Part shown: positions 5,264 through 12,907 of the stretch, in pieces
How positions within the stretch are numbered: position 1 is the stretch's first letter
How the letters are laid out: every line of letters starts with the position of its first letter
Origin: an uncultured Muribaculaceae bacterium
GTDB lineage: Bacteria > Bacteroidota > Bacteroidia > Bacteroidales > Muribaculaceae
Assembly (NCBI GenBank): GCA_934590135.1
Contig: CAKTOT010000061.1
Coordinates: 1-14,007, forward strand
Direction: 5' to 3'
Length of the DNA: 14,007 nt
Made by a program: the position numbers and the translations under genes
The notes under the pieces: model-generated
Databases searched by the model: none
Told to the model about the DNA's origin: nothing
What the model saw: only the letters and a program-made list of their open reading frames with translations

Positions 5264-7756
5264 TTATCCCTTTGAGCGCTTGAACAAGCATTTTTTGCTG
5301 CGCTTGTGATGTTTGTGATTCGAAGCCACAACGTTGCCTTCGGCATCACGGCTGTATCCGTACCCGTATCCATATCCGTATGTGCGGCGAGACGAGTATC
5401 CGTAGTATCCGTAATGGCGATAGCTGTATGCGCTTGATGTCATATTGACGTTGTTCAGTACTATGTACGGGTGCTTGAGGCGGCCGTTGTTGATGGCGTT
5501 ATGTAGCACTCTTAGGCTGCGTTTGGTCGAATATGATGCACGTGTTACATACAACTGGATGTCCGATTGCGGTATCAGGATATATGTGTCCGAGATAATG
5601 CCGATTGGGGACGTGTCCATAATGACATAATCGAAGTGCTGACGCAGGTATGCAATGAGCGTGTCCATACGTTTGCTCAAAAGCAGCTCGTTGGGATTTG
5701 GCGGCACGGGGCCGGCGGGCATTACAAACAGATTTTCGCTGCACGTTGTCTGGAATATCAGCGAGTCGATGTCGTCTTCCTGCTCGGAAAGGTATGTGGT
5801 GATGCCGCGGCTGTTGTGCAGGCCTACAAGATGTGCCAATACGGGGCGTCGAATGTCGAGGCCGAGGACTACGACACGTTTGCCTGTGAGGGCGTAAGTC
5901 ATTGCCAGGTTGAGCGATACAAAGGTTTTGCCTTCGCCTGATACAGCCGAAGTGAGCAGTATGACCTTGTTGTCTGCACCGCCGGGTATGAAGCTGATGT
6001 TGTTGCGCAGCAAACGGAATAATTCGGCTATTGGGGTGGCCACCTGTTCTCCGATGACAATGTTTTCTTTATCATCGTTATGGCATATTTCGCCTATGAC
6101 GGGAACTGATGTCATGCGTTCCAATTCGACTTGGTCTTTGAATTTGGGGCTGATAAGTCGACGTGCCAAGATTATGAGCGCGGGGATAAGGAAGCCGATA
6201 AGCAGGCCGATGCCAAGAATAAGGAAGTGCTTGGGAGATACGGGGCCGGAACCGGAGGGGTTGTCGATAAGCTGTGCAGTCGGTGTCGCGAGTGTCTTTT
6301 GCAGCGCGATTTCTTCGCGTTTTTGCAGAAGGAAGGTGTAGATGTTCACCTTCACTTGTTGTTCGCGGAAGATTTCCTGCAGCCCTTTGTCTATGGATGG
6401 TTGGGCGGCCAGTTGTCCGGCGCTGCGGCTGTCAAGCGATGCGATTGAGCGTCGCGTGGCGCGAAGCGATCCGCGAGCCGAGGCGATGTTGTCAAGTATC
6501 TGAGATTTTTGCTGGTTGAGCTTGTTTTCGAGCTCGCGGACATATCCGGTTTCGCGTGTCTGGGTTTGCAGCGCATGGTCGTAGTTGCTGACCATGGTGT
6601 TGTAGTTCTGTATTGCGGCGGATACGGCCGGGTCGTCGGATACTGTGGGCAGCATCTCGAAGTTGTCCTGACGCTTTACGCGATGTTCTACATCATTGAG
6701 GACAGACATTTGGGCATCAACTTGCGAAATTTGCTGCTCGCTGGAACTGCGCTGTGTCAGGTTCATCGTCGTCTGAGCTTCTATGTCGGCAATGTTGTGT
6801 TCCTCGCGATATCGCTTGAGTTTTTCTTCGACATCATGTAGTTCGTCGTTGATGTTGACCAGGCGGTCTATGATGAATGCTTCGGTCTGCAGTGCCGAGC
6901 GGTTTTTGTCTTCGATGATGCGTTGGTTGTAGAGTGCCAGCAGGGTGTTGATGATGTCTACGCCTCGCTCGACAAGCGGGGTGTTGACTCGTATGCGAAG
7001 AATAGTGTATGAGTTCTCGGCAAAGTTGATTGTCAGAGAGTTGGCGATGGCGGCGGCCACACTTGCGGGGCTGGTTATTTTGACCTTGTACACTCCATCA
7101 AGTTGGGATACGAGTGGCGAGCGCGAAATGGTGATGGTTCCGACGCCCATCTGAATCTTGCCGGGGAGCTTGGCAAATAGCTTTTCGATGCTTTCCTCTT
7201 CGCCGTTGACATTAGTCGTTGCCTTGACTGAAATACCTTTGTCTTCAGGACTTACGGTCAGTTCTATGGGCGCTGATAAGTGCTTGAGACTTACCGAGTC
7301 TAATGAGACTTCGATGGGTGCTGTACGGTAAATGGGAATGTCGCGCAATTTGCCTTCGCGATAGTACGAATACGAGAGATTGAGCGAGTCTACAATCTTT
7401 ACCAGGTTGTTTCGAGATTTGAGAATCTCAATTTCGGTCTCATCGATGTATTGCTTCAGGTTGACCATGGGGTTTTCGGAACCCATAGTGACTGCATTGC
7501 TCTTGGTGGAGGAGTTTTCGTCGTTGAGGTATATGGAGGCTGATACTGTGTATGTCGGTATTTGTGTTTTGCAGTAGTAGTATGCTGCAGCGCCACAAAT
7601 AATGATGCTGAGCAGAAATACACCCCAGTGGCTGAGGTAGTCTAAGAGCAAGCCTGTAAGATCGAATGCTTCGGTCTTGACAATAGTGGTGTTGCTGTCG
7701 GCACTTTTGTTTGTGCCGATGTCAAAGTTGTCTTTTGGCTCTGATGTATGTGACAT
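5264..7756 (-). CDS. Polysaccharide co-polymerase/tyrosine autokinase (Wzz-BY-kinase fusion)
   Basis: An 830-residue inner-membrane protein that would control chain length and export of capsule or exopolysaccharide, like E. coli Wzc. Order of parts: cytoplasmic N-terminus; membrane helix about 43-62; periplasmic Wzz region with predicted coiled-coil stretches about 285-480; second helix about 511-531; cytoplasmic BY-kinase domain. The kinase has Walker A SAVSGEGKT (603-611), Walker A' VVVLGLDIRRP (628-638) and Walker B VIMDTSP (711-717). The tail 777-801 holds eleven tyrosines, including GYGYGYGY, as the expected autophosphorylation cluster, and ends in a basic stretch rich in Lys, Arg and His. 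It lies 82 nt after the Wza-type gene in one operon. No cognate low-molecular-weight tyrosine phosphatase is in the window. Confidence 0.95.
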   Translation of the reverse strand: MSHTSEPKDNFDIGTNKSADSNTTIVKTEAFDLTGLLLDYLSHWGVFLLSIIICGAAAYYYCKTQIPTYTVSASIYLNDENSSTKSNAVTMGSENPMVNLKQYIDETEIEILKSRNNLVKIVDSLNLSYSYYREGKLRDIPIYRTAPIEVSLDSVSLKHLSAPIELTVSPEDKGISVKATTNVNGEEESIEKLFAKLPGKIQMGVGTITISRSPLVSQLDGVYKVKITSPASVAAAIANSLTINFAENSYTILRIRVNTPLVERGVDIINTLLALYNQRIIEDKNRSALQTEAFIIDRLVNINDELHDVEEKLKRYREEHNIADIEAQTTMNLTQRSSSEQQISQVDAQMSVLNDVEHRVKRQDNFEMLPTVSDDPAVSAAIQNYNTMVSNYDHALQTQTRETGYVRELENKLNQQKSQILDNIASARGSLRATRRSIASLDSRSAGQLAAQPSIDKGLQEIFREQQVKVNIYTFLLQKREEIALQKTLATPTAQLIDNPSGSGPVSPKHFLILGIGLLIGFLIPALIILARRLISPKFKDQVELERMTSVPVIGEICHNDDKENIVIGEQVATPIAELFRLLRNNISFIPGGADNKVILLTSAVSGEGKTFVSLNLAMTYALTGKRVVVLGLDIRRPVLAHLVGLHNSRGITTYLSEQEDDIDSLIFQTTCSENLFVMPAGPVPPNPNELLLSKRMDTLIAYLRQHFDYVIMDTSPIGIISDTYILIPQSDIQLYVTRASYSTKRSLRVLHNAINNGRLKHPYIVLNNVNMTSSAYSYRHYGYYGYSSRRTYGYGYGYGYSRDAEGNVVASNHKHHKRSKKCLFKRSKG

Positions 7757-7838
7757 ATCTTGTTGGAAATGAGGTGTATGTCTAATGGTTGGCTGCTTCG
7801 TTGTTGCTGAACCGGTTGAGTAATAACGATAGATGATA

Positions 7839-8681
7839 TTACTTGTTGAGGTTAATAATTCCTATTACGAGCGCGGCGATGGATGCCAATCCCGATACGA
7901 CTGATATGGCAGTGGTCCATCCTTGGTGCATCTGCCATGCGCCGGCTGCAGCCGAGCGGTTGGGCGTGATGTATAAGAAGTCGTTCTGCTGAAGGTTGAA
8001 GTATGGTGACAGCAACAGGCTCTTGTCGTGAAGGTTGAGGCGATGAACCTCGCGCGAGCCGTCGGCATTGGTTCGATACAGCAGTACGTTTTCGCGGTCG
8101 CCGCGAATGTCCAGGTCTCCGGCTTTGGCTAAAGCCTCGAGAATATTCATACGCTCGTTGTCAGACTGGTAAACTCCGGGGCTCTTGACCTGACCGAGTA
8201 TGGTGACGCGGAAGTTCATCAGGCGGATGTCAACGGTAGGCTCGATTTTGATGTAACGAGGATAGATGGCATCCTTGATTTCGCGTGCGACTTGTTCTTT
8301 GGTCTTACCGGCGATATGTATGCGTCCGATAACGGGGTAATCAATATTGCCTTCGGCGTCAACGAGATAGTAGTCGGTCAGCGAGGCGGTGTTTGTACCG
8401 GTGATATTGGTGCTGTTGCTTGCTTTTGAGATTGTTCCCTCGGGCGTGAGATACTGACCTTTATTGAATTGGGCCACGGCCGTGGGATCGGAGGCGTATA
8501 TGCAGATGTTGAGTAGGTCTCCTTGTACAAAAGTCGGATCCTTGACGGTCGATATGGCTGCGAGCGATTCACTGGGAATTGTTTCGGCATCAACGAGATA
8601 AGGTACTTTCTTGGGGGCGCTGCATCCCGAGAGGAGGATGGCGCAAATGCATGCTGAGGATGCAAGTCTGAGTATAGACAT
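7839..8681 (-). CDS. Wza-type outer-membrane polysaccharide export lipoprotein
   Basis: A 280-residue protein that would form the outer-membrane exit channel or adaptor for a surface polysaccharide, partnered with the kinase encoded next. The signal peptide ends in the lipobox LSGC with Cys20. The polysaccharide export domain is about 48-156 (VQGDLLNI, then VDAEGNIDYPVIGRIHIAGKT). A SLBB-like part spans about 157-240 (VTILGQVKSPGVY, then ILEALAKAGDL). A hydrophobic helix (about 256-277) lies close to the C-terminus, followed only by NLNK. It is shorter than E. coli Wza, as is normal for Bacteroidetes homologues. It is first in its operon, with a 5' leader of about 90 nt and a consensus promoter. 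Confidence 0.95.
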   Translation of the reverse strand: MSILRLASSACICAILLSGCSAPKKVPYLVDAETIPSESLAAISTVKDPTFVQGDLLNICIYASDPTAVAQFNKGQYLTPEGTISKASNSTNITGTNTASLTDYYLVDAEGNIDYPVIGRIHIAGKTKEQVAREIKDAIYPRYIKIEPTVDIRLMNFRVTILGQVKSPGVYQSDNERMNILEALAKAGDLDIRGDRENVLLYRTNADGSREVHRLNLHDKSLLLSPYFNLQQNDFLYITPNRSAAAGAWQMHQGWTTAISVVSGLASIAALVIGIINLNK

Positions 8682-8697
8682 GTCTTGTGTTTAAGAT

Positions 8698-8768
8698 TTT
8701 GGCGAGCTGTGCCCGTGTTTTTTTGTTTTTTCCAATGTTGCAGTAGCGATGGCCGAGGCCTCGCCAAA
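8698..8768 (-). promoter_or_regulatory. Structured 5' leader of the export operon
   Basis: Perfect 9-base inverted arms, TTTGGCGAG at 8698-8706 and CTCGCCAAA at 8760-8768 on the plus strand, enclose 53 bases. The proposed start of transcription is near 8770, so the stem would begin at the 5' end of the mRNA. It would close about 16 nt before the start codon. A 10-base palindrome CGAGGCCTCG (8754-8763) overlaps the 5' arm and offers an alternative fold. The loop has an A-rich stretch. Possible roles are translational control or antitermination; this is inference. Confidence 0.5.
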
Positions 8769-8775
8769 GAGCGTA

Positions 8776-8807
8776 CAAAATTACTCAAAAGATGTCATTC
8801 ATACAAA
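8776..8807 (-). promoter_or_regulatory. Bacteroidetes-type promoter of the export operon
   Basis: On the minus strand TTTG (8807-8804) is followed after 20 bases by TAATTTTG (8783-8776), an exact match to TTTG-N19/21-TAnnTTTG. The start of transcription would be near 8770, about 90 nt upstream of the Wza-type start codon. Confidence 0.8.
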
Positions 8808-8869
8808 TGGTAGACATCGTTTTCGTCTGTTTGTCAGCGCAGTTTGACCAAAATATGCTTATATATAGT

Positions 8870-8915
8870 AAAAAAGTGCCCGAAAGAACCAATTATGGAT
8901 GCTTCCGGGCACTTT
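8870..8915 (-). terminator. Intrinsic terminator of the etf-acyl-CoA dehydrogenase operon
   Basis: A 10-bp stem pairs AAAGTGCCCG (8873-8882) with CGGGCACTTT (8906-8915). On the minus strand it is followed by six T (complement of 8875-8870), giving a classic intrinsic terminator about 50 nt past the dehydrogenase stop. It shields the export operon promoter at 8776-8807 from read-through. Confidence 0.85.
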
Positions 8916-8964
8916 GGATTTGTACTATCCGCCCTGTTTGTGTATCTCTAAAAGGGCGTGAATG

Positions 8965-10665
8965 TCAGGCCTTGTATAGGTCGAGTTGTTCTACGCTGAA
9001 GTTGTTGATAAACTGGGCGTGGCGAGCTACTTCAGCTTGAGCCATCTTGTTGTATACGGAGGCTGTACGGTCGAAGTCGGCGTTGCGTTGTGCGTCCAGC
9101 AGCAGCAGGTAGCCCATGACGATGTTTCCGGCCATTTCGACAAGTCGACGAGCCATGAAGTCGGTGTATGGTTGCTGTCCTACGGCGAGCACGGCTTCTA
9201 TTGCCTTGGTGTACTGCTCGGTGAGAGCACGCAATGAGTCTTTGAGCGGTTGCAGGCGAGCGTCTACCTCCACTGCATCATATCCTTGGATGAGTGAGAG
9301 ATAGGTGCCGGTGGTCACGTGGCGGATGGCGGCTACGACTTGGAGTTGTGTAGTTCCTTCGTATATGGAAGTGATGCGTGCATCGCGGTAGAGACGTTCG
9401 CAAGCGTAGTCTTTCATGAATCCTGAACCGCCGTGTACTTGTATGCAGTCATAGGCGTTTTGGTTGCAGTATTCACTTGAAAGGCCTTTGGCCAGCGGTG
9501 TGAGGGCATCGGCAAATTTTTTGTATTGTTTCATCTCCTTACGTTCGTCGGGAGTGAGCTGGCGCTCTTTTGCGATGTCTTCGAGGGCTTTGTAGAGGTC
9601 GACGTAGCGAGCTGTCTCATAGAGGAGGCTGCGCGATGCGTCCAGCTTTGCTTTCATTGTCGAAAGAATTTCGCTGACGGCGGGGAATTCGATGATAGCG
9701 TGACCGAATTGACGGCGTTCGTTGGCATATTTATATGCTTCGCGGTATGCCAGTTCGCTTACGCCGACGCTTTGGGCAGCGATGCCGAGGCGAGCGCCGT
9801 TCATCAGAGCCATTACGTATTTGATAAGGCCCATACGGGTGTCGCCGCAGAGTTCGGCCGGAGCGTTTTTGTATGTCAGTTCGCAGGTGGGCGATCCCTT
9901 GATGCCCATTTTGTTTTCGATACGGCGCACATTTACTCCGCCGTTGCGCTTGTCATAAATGAACATAGACAGGCCACGGCCGTCGGTTGTGCCTTCTTCG
10001 CTGCGTGCCAGCACCAGGTGGATGTCGCTGTCGCCATTGGTGATAAAACGCTTTACGCCGTTGAGTACCCAAGTGCCGTCTTCTTTCTTGGTGGCTTTGA
10101 GCATTACGGCTTGAAGGTCGCTGCCTGCATCCGGTTCAGTGAGGTCCATAGACATGGTTTCGCCGGCGCATACGCGGGGTATAAAGCGTTGTTTTTGGTC
10201 TTCGCTACCGAATTCATAGAGAGTTTCGGCGCAGTCTTGCAGTCCCCAGAGGTTCTCAAAACCGGTATCGGCGCGGCTGACGATGTCGGCTGCCATGATA
10301 TACGGAGTGATGGGGAAGTTGAGGCCACCGAGACGTCGGGGCATAGCCATACCCATGAGTCCGGCTTGTCGGCATGCCTCGAGGTTACGGATGGTTCCGG
10401 GTGCGTAGGTTACGCGGCCGTTGCTTACGCTGGGACCGTCGTGGTCTACGTCGGCGGCGTTGTCGGCGATGATGTTGCCGCAGAGGTCGCCTACGATTTG
10501 CAGTACGCGGTCGTAGTTGTCGATGGCGTCATCGTAGTCTACGGGGGCGTAGTCATATTGCTGTGCCTGCGAGTAGTCGCGCTCTTTGAGGGCGACGATC
10601 TTGCGCATCATGGGATGCGTTAGGTGGTGGCGCAGGTCGGGATTGTCTGTATAGAAGTTTGCCAT
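8965..10665 (-). CDS. Acyl-CoA dehydrogenase with C-terminal extension
   Basis: A 566-residue cytoplasmic flavoenzyme that would oxidise an acyl-CoA to the 2,3-enoyl-CoA, or run in reverse, with the ETF encoded upstream as electron partner. FAD and substrate motifs are MDLTEPDAGSDL (173-184), KRFITNGD (205-212), ERRQFG (316-321) and VHGGSGFMKD (410-419). The catalytic base is most likely Glu436 in SIYEGTTQ, the usual place in short- and medium-chain enzymes. The C-terminal extension of about 115 residues beyond the usual end resembles the longer DmdC-like acyl-CoA dehydrogenases. Chain-length preference cannot be read. The start MANFYTDN at 10665 is chosen because a start at 10770 would lie inside etfA and add an unrelated N-terminus. 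It lies 61 nt after etfA. Confidence 0.93.
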   Translation of the reverse strand: MANFYTDNPDLRHHLTHPMMRKIVALKERDYSQAQQYDYAPVDYDDAIDNYDRVLQIVGDLCGNIIADNAADVDHDGPSVSNGRVTYAPGTIRNLEACRQAGLMGMAMPRRLGGLNFPITPYIMAADIVSRADTGFENLWGLQDCAETLYEFGSEDQKQRFIPRVCAGETMSMDLTEPDAGSDLQAVMLKATKKEDGTWVLNGVKRFITNGDSDIHLVLARSEEGTTDGRGLSMFIYDKRNGGVNVRRIENKMGIKGSPTCELTYKNAPAELCGDTRMGLIKYVMALMNGARLGIAAQSVGVSELAYREAYKYANERRQFGHAIIEFPAVSEILSTMKAKLDASRSLLYETARYVDLYKALEDIAKERQLTPDERKEMKQYKKFADALTPLAKGLSSEYCNQNAYDCIQVHGGSGFMKDYACERLYRDARITSIYEGTTQLQVVAAIRHVTTGTYLSLIQGYDAVEVDARLQPLKDSLRALTEQYTKAIEAVLAVGQQPYTDFMARRLVEMAGNIVMGYLLLLDAQRNADFDRTASVYNKMAQAEVARHAQFINNFSVEQLDLYKA

Positions 10666-10726
10666 GGGGCTTTGTTGTTTGCTGTGTAGTTGAGATTTTT
10701 GTCCGCGTATCAGGGCCGTAACCCGA

Positions 10727-11761
10727 TTACTTGGAGTTCTTTTTATAGTATTTGATAAGCTTGGGCACAACTGTTTCCATATCGCCGGTGATGACGTAGT
10801 CGGCTATTGTATTGATAGGCGCGTCAGCATCAGGGTTGATGGAGATGATAATCGAGCTTTCCTGCATACCGGCGATATGCTGGATTTGGCCGGAGATGCC
10901 CACGGCGATGTAAAGCTTGGGACGTACGGTGACGCCGGTTTGGCCGATTTGGCGTGCATGTTCGGTAAATCCGGCATCTACAGCGGCACGGCTTGCGCCG
11001 ACTTCGGCACCGAGTACGCGGGCCAGGTCGAAGAGCATATCAAAATTCTCCTTGGAGCCTACGCCGTATCCGCCGGCAACGATGATTGGGGAGTTCTTGA
11101 TGTTGATTTTGGACTTTTCGATGTGTCGGTCGATGATTTCGACTACGCAATCGGTGTCGCTGAAGTATTTCTTGGGGTCGAGGTCGATGGCCACGCCTTT
11201 GTAATTGGGGTCGCGCACTTCCTTTTTCATCACGCCTTCGCGCACTGTCGCCATTTGGGGACGGTGCTCGGGGTTGACGATGGTGGCTACGATGTTGCCG
11301 CCGAAAGCGGGACGAATTTGGTACAGCAACTCGGAGTAGTCCTTATTGGTCTTGGGATCGTGGTGGTCACCTATTTCGAGCGCCGTGCAGTCGGCGGTGA
11401 GGCCGCTGTGAAGGCATGACGAAACGCGAGGTCCGAGGTCGCGACCTATGCAGGTGGCGCCCATGAGGCAAATCTGCGGATTGATTTCGCGGAAAAGATT
11501 GATGAGAACAGCGGCGTGGGGGTTGGAGGTGTAGGGGTACAGACGTTTGTCCTGCACTTTGTATACCACATCGGCGCCGTAGGGGTAGAGCTGATTTTCG
11601 ATTCCTTCGAGCTTGTCGCCCAGTACGAGCGCTTCGAGTTTTACGCCAAGGCTGTCGGCAAGGACGCGGCCTTTGGTGAGTAGTTCAAGTGAGACGTCGG
11701 CGACGCGGCCTTCGTCATATTCGCAGTAGACGATGAGGTTGTTTTGGTCTTTTTCTGCCAT
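10727..11761 (-). CDS. etfA: Electron transfer flavoprotein subunit alpha
   Basis: A 344-residue subunit. The N-terminal alpha/beta domain spans about 1-210. The C-terminal FAD-binding domain has GGYGVGSKENF (230-240), GASRAAVDAGF (255-265) and QIGQTGVTVRPKLYIAVGIS (271-290), followed by GQIQHIAGM (291-299) and a conserved end region with NPDADAPI (309-316). These are standard EtfA signatures. With EtfB it forms the heterodimer that passes electrons between the acyl-CoA dehydrogenase and another carrier, quinone-linked or NAD-linked. It starts at ATG 11761, 23 nt after etfB, in one operon with the dehydrogenase. Confidence 0.97.
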   Translation of the reverse strand: MAEKDQNNLIVYCEYDEGRVADVSLELLTKGRVLADSLGVKLEALVLGDKLEGIENQLYPYGADVVYKVQDKRLYPYTSNPHAAVLINLFREINPQICLMGATCIGRDLGPRVSSCLHSGLTADCTALEIGDHHDPKTNKDYSELLYQIRPAFGGNIVATIVNPEHRPQMATVREGVMKKEVRDPNYKGVAIDLDPKKYFSDTDCVVEIIDRHIEKSKINIKNSPIIVAGGYGVGSKENFDMLFDLARVLGAEVGASRAAVDAGFTEHARQIGQTGVTVRPKLYIAVGISGQIQHIAGMQESSIIISINPDADAPINTIADYVITGDMETVVPKLIKYYKKNSK

Positions 11762-11784
11762 AGTCGTAGGTGTATTGTTGGGCG

Positions 11785-12660
11785 TCAGCCGATAGTGTGG
11801 TTAGTAATAAGTTCCTTGATGAGGTTTTCGATGGCGGTGTCATCGGCGCCGTCAATGCTGAGGCTTTCCTTGGCGGTGAATACAACGTTTTCTACGTTCT
11901 TCACTTTTGTGGGCGAGCCCGGCAGTCCTATTTGTTCGGGGTCTGCTTCGACGAAAGCGGCGCTCCATTCGTTGATGTTGAGATGGGGACGTGCGTCTAC
12001 CAATGCCTGACGTTCGGGTGCCAGAGCGGCTTTCTCGCTGGGCGATACGGCATATTTGTAGCGCATAACGCGTTGTGCGTTGCGTGGGCGGCAGTCGGCT
12101 GCCGTTCCGTTGACTGTCACTACGCAGGGCAGGGGAGCCTTGACGGTTTCGACACCGTTTTCGAGGCGACGCTTGATGATAGCGTGTCCGTCGGCCACTT
12201 CGATGATTTCTTCGGCGTAGGTTACCTGGGGCAGTCCGAGTTTCTCGGCAATCTGCGGGCCTACTTGTGCTGTATCGCCATCGATGGCTTGGCGACCGCC
12301 GAGGATGATATCGTATTTGCCGGTTTTCTTGACGGCCTGCGCCAGCGAGTATGATGTTGCCAATGTGTCAGCACCGCCGAGAGCGCGGTCGGTGAGTACT
12401 ATGCCGCCGTCGGCGCCGCGATATATAGCTTCGCGAACCACTTCGGCGGCACGGGGCAGACCCATGGTGAGAACGGTGATGGTCGACCCGGGGTGTGTGT
12501 CTTTGAGTCGCAATGCTTGCTCGAGGGCATTGAGGTCTTCGGGATTGAAGATGGCCGGCAGCGCGGCACGATTGATGGTGCCGTCAGCCTTCATGGCATC
12601 TTTGCCTACGTTGCGGGTGTCGGGCACCTGCTTGGCAAGCACGATGATGTTTAAGCTCAT
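11785..12660 (-). CDS. etfB: Electron transfer flavoprotein subunit beta
   Basis: A 291-residue subunit with the EtfB N-terminus NIIVLAKQVPDT (4-15), FNPEDLNALEQAL (38-50), a nucleotide-binding region TVLTMGLPRAAEVVREA near 62-78, and GGRQAIDGDTAQVGPQIAE (121-139). The last stretch reads QAIDGDTAQVGP, as in clostridial EtfB partners of butyryl-CoA dehydrogenase, rather than the QAIDDDCNQTG type of mitochondrial ETF. That hints at an NAD-interacting, possibly electron-bifurcating ETF, but does not prove it. MSLN at 12660 is chosen as the start because a start at 12741 would lie upstream of the promoter at 12705-12735. It is first in the operon. Confidence 0.96.
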   Translation of the reverse strand: MSLNIIVLAKQVPDTRNVGKDAMKADGTINRAALPAIFNPEDLNALEQALRLKDTHPGSTITVLTMGLPRAAEVVREAIYRGADGGIVLTDRALGGADTLATSYSLAQAVKKTGKYDIILGGRQAIDGDTAQVGPQIAEKLGLPQVTYAEEIIEVADGHAIIKRRLENGVETVKAPLPCVVTVNGTAADCRPRNAQRVMRYKYAVSPSEKAALAPERQALVDARPHLNINEWSAAFVEADPEQIGLPGSPTKVKNVENVVFTAKESLSIDGADDTAIENLIKELITNHTIG

Positions 12661-12704
12661 GTTACTTTGTCCGTTAAATGATTTATTCATTATTTTCAAG
12701 ATTG

Positions 12705-12735
12705 CAAAGTTAAGCATTTTCCCGTTAACGGCAAA
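12705..12735 (-). promoter_or_regulatory. Bacteroidetes-type promoter of the etf operon, with internal palindrome
   Basis: On the minus strand TTTG (12735-12732) is followed after 19 bases by TAACTTTG (12712-12705), an exact consensus match. The start of transcription would be near 12698, giving a leader of about 38 nt. The spacer contains a perfect 10-base palindrome CCGTTAACGG (12722-12731), which could be an operator. A related half site CCGTTAA recurs at 12671-12677 in the leader. Confidence 0.8.
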
Positions 12736-12907
12736 ACGCACATTATTATATAATATACGCTTGCATAGGCGTATGGCTGTTTGGTATGGCTGTTAATCTG
12801 ATTTTGCAGTCTTGTGTGCATTTGGCTCTTCGGTGTGGTTTGGAGTGAGGTGTATTGCCGGGCTATGACCGCTCTATATTGCGTCCGTTGGGGTCATCCT
12901 CAGTACG

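Noticed and set aside
9526..10623. A 365-codon open frame on the plus strand
   Set aside because: It is antisense to the acyl-CoA dehydrogenase, with low-complexity composition rich in Val, Ala, Phe and Cys; a codon-bias shadow.
10666..10770. Upstream start for the acyl-CoA dehydrogenase at 10770
   Set aside because: It would overlap etfA and add a basic, unrelated N-terminus; MANFYTDN at 10665 matches family starts.
10877..12354. Plus-strand open frames of 180 and 194 codons opposite etfA and etfB
   Set aside because: Both are antisense to strongly conserved etf genes and show no recognisable domain or own promoter.
12661..12741. Upstream start for etfB at 12741
   Set aside because: The exact consensus promoter at 12705-12735 lies inside this stretch, and EtfB proteins begin at the NIIVLAKQVPD strand.
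12865..12897. ATGACC/GGTCAT arms as a terminator for the aminotransferase gene
   Set aside because: Only six base pairs with a 21-base loop and no T run on the minus strand.
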